From assembly GCF_040412425.1 (NCBI RefSeq), contig NC_089782.1, forward strand, positions 27,559,780-27,623,779: DNA of 64,000 nucleotides. Direction: 5' to 3'. Source of the DNA: Macrobrachium rosenbergii (Eukaryota; Arthropoda; Malacostraca; Decapoda; Palaemonidae). A model generated the notes under the pieces. The model searched no databases. It was not told the DNA's origin and saw only the letters and a list, made by a program, of their open reading frames with translations. A program made the translations under genes and the position numbers. Below, piece after piece: positions 1 to 12,912 of this stretch (positions are counted from its first letter, which is position 1; each line of letters opens with the position of its first letter).

Positions 1-234
1 ATTTTTTTCATCTTTTCCGCTGTCAAGTGTAGGAACGCTCCTCCTGCTTCTATGCTCCTGACGCATAATCTTCCTTTATTTTTCCTTTTTCTGGTTTTCT
101 TGACCTTGGGATAATAAAGGGCATTGGGATGCCCCTCCCGTCGTCCTCCGTACCTGAAAAAATATAAACTTGCAGGGAAAGGTTTGCATAAACTCTATAT
201 ATGAACGAATGACGAAAGCTGAATCCTAGATTAT
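1..234. other. Unique AT-rich DNA at the window edge
   Basis: No repeat array or credible coding frame is visible. The longest open frame, on the minus strand, has no recognisable domain and runs into the neighbouring minisatellite. Confidence 0.5.
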
Positions 235-620
235 AAGATGTGTCAAATGATGTGATGGAATGGCAAGTAGGAATCATAATTTAAAATGATGTGATGGAAT
301 GGTAAGTAGGAATCATAATTAAAAATAATGTAATGGAATAGCAAGTAGGAGTCATAATTTAAAATGGTGTGATGGACTAGCAAGTAGGAACCATAATTTA
401 AGATGATGTGATGGAATAGCAAGTAGGAATCATAATTTAAAATGATGTGATGGGATAATTTGAAATGGCGTGATGGAATAGCAAGTAGGGAAATAGTTTG
501 AAGTGATGTGATGGAATAGCAAGTAGGAATCATAATTTAAAATGATGTGATGGAATAGCAAGTAGGAATCATAATTTAAAATGATGTGATGGAATAGCAA
601 GTAGGAATCATATTTTAAAT
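235..620. repeat. 39-bp minisatellite, about nine to ten copies
   Basis: A unit close to AATGATGTGATGGAATAGCA followed by AGTAGGAATCATAATTTAA is repeated head to tail with point changes and a few shortened units, for example near 450-500. Because 39 is a multiple of three, the minus strand reads as a tandem 13-residue peptide (SYLLFHHIILNYD) over most of the array. There is no start context or flanking coding sequence, so I read this as a by-product of unit length. One isolated unit recurs at about 843-874, inside the following duplication. Confidence 0.9.
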
Positions 621-1092
621 CCATCCATCCTCCCATCAAGCCAGGAGGGAGCTGGCGGCATCTGCCTGCTCAAGATAATTGACATATCATTAATTATCTG
701 TCCCTAATTAAACACTTCCTGCCACTTGCGCTCAAATTGATTCAGTCTTCACCAAGAGAAACTCATATTATTTGTAACTCTGACTTCATTAGTCATGTAT
801 CACTTTGTAATTGAAAATTTTGTGAATGGATAAATCAAGACAGAATCATAATTTAAAATGATGTGATGGAATATTGGGAATCAAATTTAAATGTCAATCC
901 TCCCATCAACATATTATACACTTCAAGAATGGTTGCAATTATCCGCCTAATTAAACACTTGCTCTTACATGGATGCAAACTGATTAAGTCTTTCACCAAG
1001 AGAAACTCATATTATTTATAACTCTGGCTTCATTAGTCATGTATCACTTTGTGCGGAAGTTTTCGTGAATGGATAAATCCAGACAGAGATTA
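614..1092. repeat. Diverged tandem duplication, unit about 235 bp
   Basis: The segment at about 614-850 is repeated at about 885-1090. Shared blocks include CCTCCCATCAA, CTAATTAAACACTT, the stretch CACCAAGAGAAACTCATATT, TTCATTAGTCATGTATCACT and GTGAATGGATAAATC. Between the copies lies a stray minisatellite unit. The minisatellite and this segment were therefore probably once part of a larger repeating unit. Confidence 0.8.
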
Positions 1093-1250
1093 ATGAATGT
1101 TCTTTAAATTGGGAAACAAGTATGTCAATCAATATAAGCATATATACTTGTAAGTATGTTCCATAATTACATTGCTGTTATATGCCTGTGTGCATACTAT
1201 GCACGTCTATAAGATTAGTATTTATCTAACAAAAACGAGAAAGTATTAAC

Positions 1251-1396
<146 letters not shown>

Positions 1397-1489
1397 GGCT
1401 AGAATTGACACCTTTCACAGGACTAATTAAAGAAATGGCAACCAAAACAACACTTAAAGAAAAAGATCCTATAACACATTCTCAAGATT

Positions 1490-1860
1490 AATTCTTACCT
1501 CTTTCCTCCACAATTTCCAATACCCGCACAGGGTAAGACCTGCCACAGTAATCTACGATCTACCCAATAACAGTAATGGGGCAAGGGAAGACTGTAAACA
1601 CCTCGGCTAATGGAAGGTAGGGGAATATAGCGCCCTTTCTTCCCATAGCTTCGACAGCCTCTCTCCCAGTGTCTATGGGACAATAAAGGAGAATAAAGGG
1701 CGGTCGATGGCCGCCGGTAAACACTGAGACCCGCCGTTATCCAGGGGCTTGAGTGGTGGTGACTAGACCCAAGTTCTGCAATAACTGACGAGGTACAGGC
1801 CACTCGTGAGAGTCTGTTGCATCCGTGCTGTTAAATCTTCGGTGTGTTTGTGTGAAATGA
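1490..1860 (-). other. GC-richer unrecognised segment, possibly a dispersed repeat
   Basis: This block is clearly richer in G and C than its surroundings and free of SSRs. A 102-codon open frame lies on the minus strand at 1495-1803 and contains YWVDRRLLWQVLPCAG. It stays open over the whole block but matches no domain I can name. It may be a fragment of a dispersed element or a real exon. A search of decapod genomes and transcripts would tell: many genomic hits would mean a repeat. Confidence 0.3.
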
Positions 1861-2310
1861 AGATGCCATATCATGGGGTGATGTCAGATAGTGTTATTTA
1901 TTATTTGTTCAACTTTTAAAGGATTTTTCATAGACTATTCTTGGATTTTATCCAAAAGAATTTTTTTAATGATCGAAAAATTGATTGCCCAAATCGTTAT
2001 ATATGCTTGATAGGGATTTTACATAGCATTGAAGGTGAATTGTTATTACTGAAATATTTATAGGGGAATGGGTTAGAATTTACATGTTGTGAATTCAAGG
2101 GTGATGGGTGAACATTCATATTCATTTCAAGGAATCTAAGAAAATAGTAGTAAAACTAAGGCAAGCTGTGCGGGTTTGAGCTTCTTATGAAAACTGAGGC
2201 TGCATAAAGAAAGTGAAAAAAATATTAAATGTTGTCGTCCCAGAATAAACAAGAATTTTTTTTTTTTATAAAAATCTGGTCGTAAAAAAAATTAAATTTT
2301 CTACAAATAT
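1861..2310. other. AT-rich DNA without visible features
   Basis: Only homopolymer-like A and T runs are seen, for example at 2259-2270. There is no open frame of note. Confidence 0.5.
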
Positions 2311-2510
2311 TTATCTCCAATTTATTTGTGAGGTCGAAGTTTCACCCTCAGTTCCTTCCTGCCGGCTAACCACCGTCAAAACTTCCTCAGTTCCCCAACT
2401 TCGCTCCCTCTGGAGAGGTCCCAAGCGAAAACTTCCGGCCCAAATTGCCGGTCGTTGTCTGAAAACGGTTAAATTACCGTCGCCAGTTCCTCGCGCAGGC
2501 AATTGTCGCT
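2311..2510. other. GC-richer segment ending in a short (CT)n
   Basis: The base composition differs from the AT-rich flanks. A 63-codon minus-strand frame is open here but has no recognisable motif. Confidence 0.3.
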
Positions 2511-2623
2511 CTCTCTCTCTCCGTCTCTATCGAGTCTTCCAAATCCGTGATTTCCCAGATGTTCGTCGAGGAAGATGAGAAACGGGAGATTTTATTTTTT
2601 TTTTTGCTTATCTGTTCGAATGT

Positions 2624-2886
2624 TCGTTTCCTTTCATTGTGAATGTTTAACGAATAAACAAATGAAATAAGCAAACAAAATAATTGTATGAGATCAATAA
2701 GAAATTAACCGGTAGATCTCGAATGTAAAGTGGTTAAAGAAGTATGTTATGCATATGTAGATTTGACATATTTTAATCTGTTTTGTAAAGATGTGCATCT
2801 GTTTTCCTTTCATTGTGAATATATATATATATATATTTAACGAATAAATAAATATAAATAATATATATATATATAAAATAATCGTA
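2624..2886. repeat. Direct-repeat pair, one copy with (AT)n insertions
   Basis: The segment at 2624-2688 (TTTCCTTTCATTGTGAAT, then TTTAACGAATAAA, then AAAATAAT) recurs at about 2803-2885. In the second copy the same words are separated by (AT)n tracts at about 2819-2837 and 2860-2878. The first copy lacks these tracts. Confidence 0.75.
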
Positions 2887-2954
2887 ACCTAGATCAGTAT
2901 TTTCAATTAAGTCTTTAGTTGATATATTAACTTTTAATCGTGAGACGAAGAGCA

Positions 2955-3006
2955 TTTGTAAAAGATTTGCATCTGTAATGGGAACTCTTCTTTTTCTGTT
3001 ACAGTT

Positions 3007-3100
<94 letters not shown>

Positions 3101-3276
3101 CATAACCATTTGTTTCAAATCTTACATTGCCTTTACCTTCGTGACAATCCAAAAGTCTTAGGTTTTGTCTGACCTTAAAAAGCGAGAGACAAGTTTCATT
3201 TATTTTTAATCAATAATTTTTTTCAGTAATGGGAACTCTGTATTTTCTTTTTTCTGTTACAGTTTGAATATTTGGT
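2955..3276. repeat. Direct-repeat pair flanking a long (AT)n
   Basis: TAATGGGAACTCT followed by TTTTTCTGTTACAGTTTGA is present at 2976-3010 and again at 3228-3269. In the first copy it runs straight into an (AT)n tract at 3009-3095. In the second it continues into ordinary sequence. Confidence 0.8.
3009..3095. repeat. (AT)n microsatellite
   Basis: Pure AT, about 87 bp. Confidence 0.98.
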
Positions 3277-3779
3277 GCGTGGACTTGCAATTATGAAATA
3301 TTGCTAGATATATGATGCTTCAAATGAATGTTAAAATGATGAAATCTTATGCCTCCGTACAAAATCAAAATAAATTTTCATATATTCATATATTCAGGTT
3401 CTGATATTGGCGTTATTTCACAACGGATGAAGTAAAAAAAGATCATTTTTCCAGGAAATTGTCATGGAATAGGTTTTTTCACAATGCTTTTTGCATTTCA
3501 GAATATCACTGGAAATGTGTGTTATATTCATAGTGCAATATAAAAAATGGTAATAACGCTCAACCTGATATTTTTAATAACAGTTATAAAAAAAATAATA
3601 AACTTTGTGGGTGTGAAGTTTACTTTCGGTACATGAAATGTTGTCAGCTGGGAAACTATTTAATATTTATATGATAATAAAACTATTTAATATTTATAGA
3701 AATAAAACTTAGAGATCTGAGATGTTTGTTAAGGCCTCAGTGGCTTTATTTTGATGTTGTATTTAATATGTAACATGTT
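3277..3779. other. AT-rich DNA with a small direct repeat
   Basis: There is a short tandem duplication of AACTATTTAATATTTAT with linker at about 3652-3708. Nothing else is recognised. Confidence 0.5.
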
Positions 3780-3955
<176 letters not shown>

Positions 3956-4059
3956 CAAGTAGCCTATACTGGGAACCCAACATCTACAGTAGCGCTGAGG
4001 AAGAGGAAAATTGATACTGACACGCCCTGTCTCTCATTACTGAACATGCTCTCTGTCTA

Positions 4060-4160
4060 TCTGTCTGTCGTTTTAAACGTCGTGGACTGCTTCGTGATAA
4101 TAAACTGTGAATCTCTTGAAGCTTCCTCTTACTTTTAGTCCCGAGCGGGAATTGTCGGAG
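4060..4160. repeat. Degenerate dispersed repeat, copy 1
   Basis: The words GTCG.GTTAAA, GACT.CTTCGT, GATAATAAA and GAATC.CTT occur here in the same order as at about 5836-5905. The copies are strongly diverged. Confidence 0.45.
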
Positions 4161-4600
4161 ATCACACCGCAGGAGTTTCATGCTTCCTTAAGACTAGGGT
4201 CCAATTCTCTTAGTTATTTTCTGCGCACTGGATGGGAAGGAAGCGATAAGTTGCATTGGAACGTTTTTCTTTTTACGTTTTATTCCTCCCTCGTTCTTTC
4301 CGTCTTTATTTCTTTTTCTATATTTAATTTGACGTCTTCTTAGTTTGAGCATCCGACCAACTTAGTCACGAATTGCTGTAGTCTTGTTGATACTGGGCAC
4401 ATTAAAGATAAGTGTTCTTGACATAGGCTACTTCGGTAGATTTATGTCTACTAGTTATGTTTAAAGCCCTACCTGTATTCCGGGATTCGTTCATCACTTC
4501 TGTTATATAGTTATGAAATGACACTTTCTTGTATTTACTGATATTTTATACGAATATTTTATAACCATGTGAAGGGATTATCTCTTCACGTTTCCCTCCC
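4161..4600. other. No recognised feature
   Basis: Mixed-composition DNA with a short open frame at 4107-4343 that lacks any known motif. Confidence 0.4.
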
Positions 4601-4603
4601 CCT

Positions 4604-4624
4604 CTCTCTCTCTCTCTCTCTCTC
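4604..4624. repeat. Short (CT)n
   Basis: About ten CT units. Confidence 0.9.
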
Positions 4625-4747
4625 CTTTACCCTTATTACATATTAATGTATTTTGTTATATTTTATACGCTGACTTTATTTTCATTTTCTTCATGTGGAT
4701 GTCAATATTTGAGGTCTTGATTGAAAATTCATTTTTATTGTTTCCCC

Positions 4748-5610
<863 letters not shown>

Positions 5611-5681
<71 letters not shown>

Positions 5682-5704
5682 TAATTAATATATATATATA
5701 TATA
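5611..5704. repeat. (AT)n microsatellite
   Basis: AT tract with a short break near 5676-5690. Confidence 0.97.
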
Positions 5705-5768
5705 ATGTTAGCTATATATATCATGATCCTATATATATATATAATGCTTATGTATATACAGTATGTCT

Positions 5769-5769
5769 A

Positions 5770-5835
<66 letters not shown>
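5769..5835. repeat. (CT)n microsatellite
   Basis: About 33 CT units with one TCC interruption near the start. Confidence 0.97.
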
Positions 5836-5840
<5 letters not shown>

Positions 5841-5940
5841 GTTAAAAGCTGTTGACTTTGCTTCGTCCAATCTTGATAATAAATTCAGAATCCCTTAAAA
5901 GTTTGTCTTTGAGAGTCTCCCGACATGAATTGTTGGGTCT
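5836..5940. repeat. Degenerate dispersed repeat, copy 2
   Basis: Matches about 4060-4160 in word order (see that entry). This copy directly abuts the (CT)n tract. Confidence 0.45.
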
Positions 5941-6231
5941 CGCTTTTGAAGACTTTTCTGCCTCTTGAAGATTTGGGGAGACGATCCTCTCTCCTTTGGA
6001 GCCGAGCGTGAAAGAGACGGCTTCTTTTTCTTTCTTTTTTTTGTAATTTTCATTTGATATTTTTTTTTTTGTTCCATGAAATTCGCAGTTGCTTTTTTCT
6101 TGTTATGCACATTATTTTGTTTTCAATTTATGTTTTACTTTTCAGTTTTTGTTGTCTGCATGAACTTATTTTGATAATATTCTTTTCTTCATTTCGTTAC
6201 CCTGTGCCATTTTTTCATTTCACACCACACA

Positions 6232-6767
<536 letters not shown>

Positions 6768-6833
<66 letters not shown>
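6768..6833. repeat. (CT)n microsatellite
   Basis: Pure CT, about 33 units. Confidence 0.98.
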
Positions 6834-6834
<1 letters not shown>

Positions 6835-7465
6835 AAACTATTTGATGAATTATTGGATTATGGCTGACGAAGCATGAGTAAATTTTTTTGTTCCACAGGT
6901 CCAAAATTGGCATTTGAACTCTCCCTCCCCCTAAAAAATCCATTACCAAAACATTCAAACGAAAACGAATGTTTGAAAAGAAAGCAAATCTCCGAAGCGT
7001 AAATAAAAGAACATTACTAAATGAACGAATATATATGCAATTGATCTATGTTGATTGTATCGGCAGTAATTTTCGCATACATTCATGCAAATAATCCAAA
7101 TGACAAAAGATAATTACTATCGTTTGAAAAAGAAAGGATGAAGAGAGTCATTTGCATTCGTGATTTGAGGCCTTTTGTGGATAATCACGAGTGTAAATAT
7201 ATGGTTAGTTGATACAGTCAGCATTTCAGCCAATGAATATCGCCCACTGCGTAATGCGTTCATCAGTCCATTGTAAAGCTTTATTTACCGTGATCAAATT
7301 GTTCAGTTGTAGGGATTATATGCAATGCATATTTATTATTTCATAAAACCTTTATCCGTGTTTATTCGGTTTTATTTGGATGCATCATTGAAATCCTTTT
7401 GTGAATTTAACTCGTTATTTATGCATGTATTTCACAGGCTTTTCTCATACACATATATAAATATA
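6834..7465. other. No recognised feature
   Basis: AT-rich DNA without repeats or supported frames. Confidence 0.4.
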
Positions 7466-8230
<765 letters not shown>

Positions 8231-8550
8231 GCCGTCAGTGCACCTCACGTGGTGAACTGTTGGCATTACTAAAGGGTGTTTGCAGCATTCCTTCGACCCC
8301 TAGTCGCACCACTTTATAGACTTTTACTTTACCTCCATTTCCGTTTCCTTTCATCAGTCTCGCTGTCCAAAGAAAATAACCTTTACTTAGTATCGCAAAT
8401 GTGTTATCTCCCAATTCCACCTTTTGGTCCTAACCGCTTCACTTTTATTTTCTAAAAATCTTTATCCTGCTGTCCATCCACTCTAACCTCACTTTTCACT
8501 GTCTGAAGCGGTGAGTGGCCGAGAGTGTCCCATTGCTTGGCTTGACAGTC
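8231..8550. mobile_element. Dispersed repeat (non-coding, SINE-like), longer copy
   Basis: It begins with GTCAGTGCACCTCACGTGG, then ACTAAAGGGTGTTTGCAG, TTCGACCCCTAG and a pyrimidine-rich run. The right half contains CTGTCCATCCACTCTAACC, CACTGTCTGAAGCGGTGAG and CATTGCTTGGCTTGACAGT. The left half is present again at about 33669-33805 in the same orientation. I recall similar sequence from decapod transcripts and genomes; that is memory, not a search. Ends and target-site duplications could not be fixed. About 30 bp at 8369-8394 also occurs upstream at 8069-8093. Confidence 0.65.
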
Positions 8551-9178
8551 TGACTTGCATAAATCAAGTAGGAATATGACATTCATTTCTCTAGCTCTCT
8601 TGATATCACAGTCAGGGCTGCACAGGCAAGCAAATTATTCCTACACGCCCTGAGGATACTATATTCCCCTTAAGATAAGGAGACGGAATTGTTAGATGAA
8701 TCGTGAGCAACAGTCTTCCCGCAAATAACCCGACCGCGTTCTGTCATATTCATTTTATCTTCCTTTTACCCTCCAGAATTAAAACGTATTAACAACAAAG
8801 AAATATATAAATTTTGTTTGCATTTTTCCGGTAAAGTATTTATTTCGTAAAATGACGTCTCTCTTCCGATGGTTTTTATTGAGCATTTCCGCATCTGATG
8901 TTGCTGGAATATTTTGTCGCTTTTCTACCCTCAAAGGGACATATTTGTTTATGTCATAAATGGCATATGATACTTAATCTCCCTTTGAATATTAACACAT
9001 TGAACTCCAGGTATCAAAGGACGCATTTTTCCATTATTGGGTGAAATTGGCCTTCACAAACTTCTGTCAAATACAATTGTAAATGCAATTGTAAAAGGTA
9101 TTTCTTTGTATGGGTGGTTACATTTTTATAGTAAGCATATATAAGTGGTTTCTCTCGTATATATATATGCAAGGATCC

Positions 9179-9181
<3 letters not shown>
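8551..9181. other. No recognised feature
   Basis: Mixed DNA without arrays or supported frames. Confidence 0.4.

Positions 9182-9213
<32 letters not shown>
9182..9213. repeat. (AT)n microsatellite
   Basis: Short pure AT tract. Confidence 0.95.
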
Positions 9214-9217
<4 letters not shown>

Positions 9218-9736
9218 GGTAAAGTCGATGTTAACTGTAAGGGTGTAAACTTTGCATGTAGTATTCAAGCTAGTTATGACGATGTTAACTGCACAAGAAT
9301 GTTTAAGAAATTATGACATCTTTCCCACAAGAATTTTCTCTCTCTTTCAAATTTTCTCTTTCTGAAATTCTTTCTGACTGTTTTTGATCTGAAGGAATTT
9401 TTCTTCTTTGTTTAACTCTGTGTGTGTGTGTGTTTTCTCGGTTACTTGTGTATAGAACCTACAGAATTGTGCAGCGCATTTCCTAAATTTCTTTCCTCCT
9501 GTGGTCCTTTGAACTTCTCATATACAAGAGTTATTGTGAATGAAATAATTTTTTCTTTTGTAATTTTAAAATTTTTATATTTACCTGTTTATTTCTTCAT
9601 GCGATTGCTCAAATGTCGCATGTTGTTCACTTCCAGTTGTGTATTTTCATACTCTGTTAATATTTGTTATCTAATATGGGCAGTAAATAAGAGAAATTTG
9701 TTTGGAAAAAACATTTTTATTGTGTTTCTCTGTTGC
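9214..9736. other. AT-rich DNA with a long but unconvincing open frame
   Basis: The longest frame in the window (9422-9988, plus, 188 codons) crosses this stretch and the next (GA)n. Its composition is hydrophobic by chance of T-rich codons, and a third of it is RERE and SSS translation, so I do not call a gene. Confidence 0.5.

Positions 9737-9800
<64 letters not shown>
9737..9800. repeat. Compound (GT)n-(GA)n microsatellite
   Basis: Short GT run, then about 26 GA units. Confidence 0.97.
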
Positions 9801-9801
<1 letters not shown>

Positions 9802-9949
9802 AGGTACTGAAAAATGGAAGCACATCCCAGACATTTTCCTGGAAGACAGAATCTTCCTACCCTTTACTACTCTCGCCTGTGCCTCTGCAGATGAAGTTAA
9901 TCCATTCATAAAATCCACTTTACGCTCACCTCTCTCCCTCTTTTCTTCC

Positions 9950-9972
9950 TATTCTTCTTCTTCTTCTTCTTT
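9950..9972. repeat. Short (CTT)n run
   Basis: About seven TTC units just before a C-rich block. Confidence 0.85.
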
Positions 9973-10059
9973 TGCTCTGGCGTCGTAAAGTCTTATATAA
10001 CTCCGTCCGTTAATCACCTTCCATTTCCTGAATGCGTCTGAAAGTCTTATAACAAAACC

Positions 10060-10190
10060 CATCCCTAGACCCCCGGCCCCTCTCCCGGGATCGGCTGCCT
10101 GCCCCCTCCCTCCCTCCTCCAAGCCCAACCACCACCAAGCCCCAGCCATCCCCTTCCCCTCCCCGGCCCCCACCGTAATATCCCCTCCCA
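10060..10190 (-). other. C-rich island with G-quadruplex potential on the minus strand
   Basis: Many C runs of three or more occur close together (CCCCCGGCCCC, CCCCTCCCTCCCTCC, CCCCTTCCCCTCCCC). They give G runs on the minus strand with short loops. The island is sharply different from its AT-rich surroundings. Confidence 0.7.
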
Positions 10191-10563
10191 AGTATCTTCA
10201 TCATCAGCGTTTTGTTGCTGTTTCCAGTTGCTGGGTCTCATATTAGAGGTGATTACTCGACATAATGCTGCCTTGAATTTTATTTCCCTCATGGCTATGT
10301 TTTCGTCTTTGCTTTTCTTGGGGCTGGAAATGAGATTAGCCTCTTATTGCCTCTAGTTATGTATAATTTTCCTCGCGAAAATTATGTATATAAATTTTTT
10401 TACGCTCACCTAATTTTATAGACAAGGCAGAAATAGCTTTCGTCTGCATGTACAAGGGTTGATGTTGGTGTGCGCAGTATTGGCGTTATGAAATACGGAA
10501 ATGCGAATGGAATGCAAATGATTCTTCTTCCGTCTGAAACTAGTATGTTATCAATAAGTAGAG
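10191..10563. other. No recognised feature
   Basis: Mixed DNA leading to a compound SSR. Confidence 0.4.
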
Positions 10564-10682
<119 letters not shown>

Positions 10683-10854
10683 GATTATGTGTGGACCTTT
10701 CTCTACCGAGAATGCGTTGAATATGTAGAAAAACGTCCATTTTTTAGATTTTACTTTTTTGTTTTGCTTCTCCAGAGGCTTTAGTATATTCGCTTTGCCT
10801 CCATTCTTGAATAGCTACATAGACTTAACTGCCCAGTATTGTGAGCCGAACGTC

Positions 10855-10891
10855 CTGCGGTGAAATGCAGTTATCGGTTTCTGTGTAGACC

Positions 10892-10897
<6 letters not shown>
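10855..10897. repeat. Dispersed repeat fragment next to (CT)n, copy 1
   Basis: GGTGAAATGCAGTTATCGGT then TGTAGACTTTC-like sequence. It matches 15457-15492 (GGTGAAATGTGGCTATCGGT, CGTAGACTTTC). Confidence 0.55.

Positions 10898-10933
<36 letters not shown>
10896..10933. repeat. (CT)n microsatellite
   Basis: About 19 CT units. Confidence 0.96.
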
Positions 10934-10935
<2 letters not shown>

Positions 10936-11016
10936 ATTTGGTTGGGCTTAGCAAATCTTCGGTGCTTTGTATTGCTTGTGGTGCGGAATCTAGTTTTGCT
11001 GTTTGCGTTGCCATTG

Positions 11017-11037
11017 TTTTTTTTTTTTTTTTTTTTT
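11017..11037. repeat. Poly(T) run
   Basis: Twenty-one T. It could be the tail of a retroposed copy on the minus strand, but no head is recognised next to it. Confidence 0.8.
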
Positions 11038-11340
11038 GACATGAAAGAACGAAGCGAGAACTTTGCAAAAGTTAGTTTGTTTGTGTGAATATAGCGAAGG
11101 TAAATTTCGTGTGCATGTCAATGGTATAAAAAGAACAACCTATCGTATGTGTATATATATATGTGTGTGTGTGTATAATTCATAGGCACATCGACCACCA
11201 TACCAGTGTGTAGATATATCTTCAGCATTCATAATATAATGGACTTGAGTTGAAGAAGTTGAATAAATTCATAGACACCTCAGAACATCATATCCATTGT
11301 AACTCTAACGCGAAGGTGAAGACAATCCTAAACTATCAAT
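11038..11340. other. No recognised feature
   Basis: AT-rich DNA with a short GT run at 11162-11174. Confidence 0.4.
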
Positions 11341-11346
11341 TATTAC

Positions 11347-11480
11347 TGATTTTAGTTAGCTAGCTTTTTAATATTCAGTTTGTAACCGAGGTCTTGATTT
11401 CAGTACAAATAGATCATCAGTGTCAAACATATGTTTGAATTTTTCCACTTATGTTTTACTTAAACAATGAACGATGTAAT
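11347..11480 (+). mobile_element. Degenerate copy of the multi-hairpin element (third copy)
   Basis: It begins with ACTGATTTTAG and continues ATTCAGTTTGTAACCGAGGT, CTTGATTT, CAAACATATGTTTGAATTTT and TTTACTTAAACAA. The 11.5-11.7 kb copy has ATTCAATTTGTAGCCGTAAT, CTTGCATT, CAAACATATGTTTAAATTTT and TTTACTTTTCAAACAA in the same order. Confidence 0.6.
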
Positions 11481-11512
11481 CAGCTAAGATGAATCGAATC
11501 AATCGCATTTTT

Positions 11513-11712
11513 AATTCTGTAAAAGAAAACTGATTTTAGCTTTGTCTCTCCGTCCGTACTTTTTCAGTATTCAACAATCTTATAAAAACTGAGGCCTCAG
11601 TAGTTATTCAATTTGTAGCCGTAATCTTGCATTTGGCAACGATATAGATAGTCACCACCAAACATATGTTTAAATTTTCACTGAACTAATGTTTACTTTT
11701 CAAACAAAGATA
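11513..11712 (+). mobile_element. Hairpin-deleted copy of the multi-hairpin element
   Basis: The left end (CTGTAAAAGAAAACT, then GCTTTGTCTCTCCGTCCG) and the right part (AGTAGTT, TAGCCGTAATCTTGC, TGGCAACGATATAG, CCACCA) match the fuller copy at 12.9-13.3 kb. The long central stem-loop has collapsed to AAAACTGAGGCCTCAGTAGT. Only the outer bases of both arms remain, as expected if a palindrome was deleted by replication slippage. Confidence 0.7.
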
Positions 11713-12074
11713 AATCCATTTTCAATGTTCATCAACTTGGTCTGTAAATCTCAATCAAAGAAACTTCGCGCATTTTTATCCCTTTTTCCATTTTCATCAA
11801 AATTCAGGGATAAGGAAGGAGGACTACATTGATCATTACAGTGAACTGGCTCGCTGTACTGATTATGAAAACTAATTTCTCTGGTTGCCACTGAAGTAAT
11901 TCTGGTTATTGGAACATAACGCCTCCGTAATTGCGTTATTAGTTTATACGTTCGCTCTTGGTCGTCTTGGTTCGAAATTACATTGAAATGGCCAATTACA
12001 GGTAATTACTAACTTGCGAGAGAGTGACAGCTGGGATGCAGACGTTGGCAGAATGACGGGAGGAGTTCATTACT

Positions 12075-12076
<2 letters not shown>
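11713..12076. other. No recognised feature
   Basis: Mixed DNA, no arrays. Confidence 0.4.
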
Positions 12077-12077
<1 letters not shown>

Positions 12078-12134
<57 letters not shown>

Positions 12135-12172
12135 CTTCTTCTTCTTCTTCTTCTTCTTCTTCTTCTTCTTCT
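12078..12172. repeat. Compound (CT)n-(CTT)n microsatellite
   Basis: CT to about 12130, then about 14 CTT units to 12171. Confidence 0.97.
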
Positions 12173-12372
12173 ATCCCCTTCGGGAATGATGTGATCCAGA
12201 CAAATGTGTTTCTCTGAACCCTTCCGAGTATCATATACGAACCAATTTGTTTTCATTGTAATTCATAAAGAGCTGGAACATTTTTGCCTCGTAATGTGAA
12301 TTGTTTAATGAATTGCGTATTCATCCATGAAGAAAGAATGCTAAGTAAATCGTGCAACAACCAATTATCTTT

Positions 12373-12374
<2 letters not shown>

Positions 12375-12433
<59 letters not shown>
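12375..12433. repeat. (GA)n microsatellite
   Basis: About 29 GA units. Confidence 0.98.
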
Positions 12434-12436
<3 letters not shown>

Positions 12437-12912
12437 ACGTGTTTTAAGAAAACTAATTGACCAGAATCCTTATGATACTAATCTGTTTGTGTTAATGGAC
12501 CCAGGACGTTGCAGTTAAATCTGAATTTGTTAATGGTGGTTTGTCAGTCAGCGTTTCATTACTAACTTTCTTATATGAGTGTTAGAAATGTGAGATTTTA
12601 ATTTTTATGCTCTTGTGATTTTATTCTTCCTTCTTTTTCATTTCGTAATCTGACTAGCATATTAGATAACAGGCATCTTGGAAGTAAAAGGCTAAAATTG
12701 CGCCAGTGATGTATATCTACAAGAGCTTTCGTCTATCTGAACGATAGACCTCTTTGGCTATAACTAATATATCTGGCTATTTTTGCTTTCGAGAAGTTTT
12801 AATCAAGTGCTTGTGACTAAGGAAGACCTTGGTTTACTGATTAGGTAAGACTCATCAATTTTATGCACAGAATTTTTTCGGTCACCTAACAGAAGGTAAT
12901 GATATTCCTTTT
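12434..12912. other. No recognised feature
   Basis: Mixed DNA before the multi-hairpin element. Confidence 0.4.

Noticed and set aside
235..620. Minisatellite considered as a CRISPR-like array
   Set aside because: Units are contiguous with no unique spacers, and the context is eukaryotic.
9014..9268. Short minus-strand frame with some non-repeat content
   Set aside because: No motif, and interrupted by IYIY from (AT)n.
9422..9988. Longest open frame (188 codons, plus strand)
   Set aside because: Much of it is translated (GT)n, (GA)n and CTT repeat. The rest is T-rich hydrophobic filler without a domain, signal of splicing or conserved motif.
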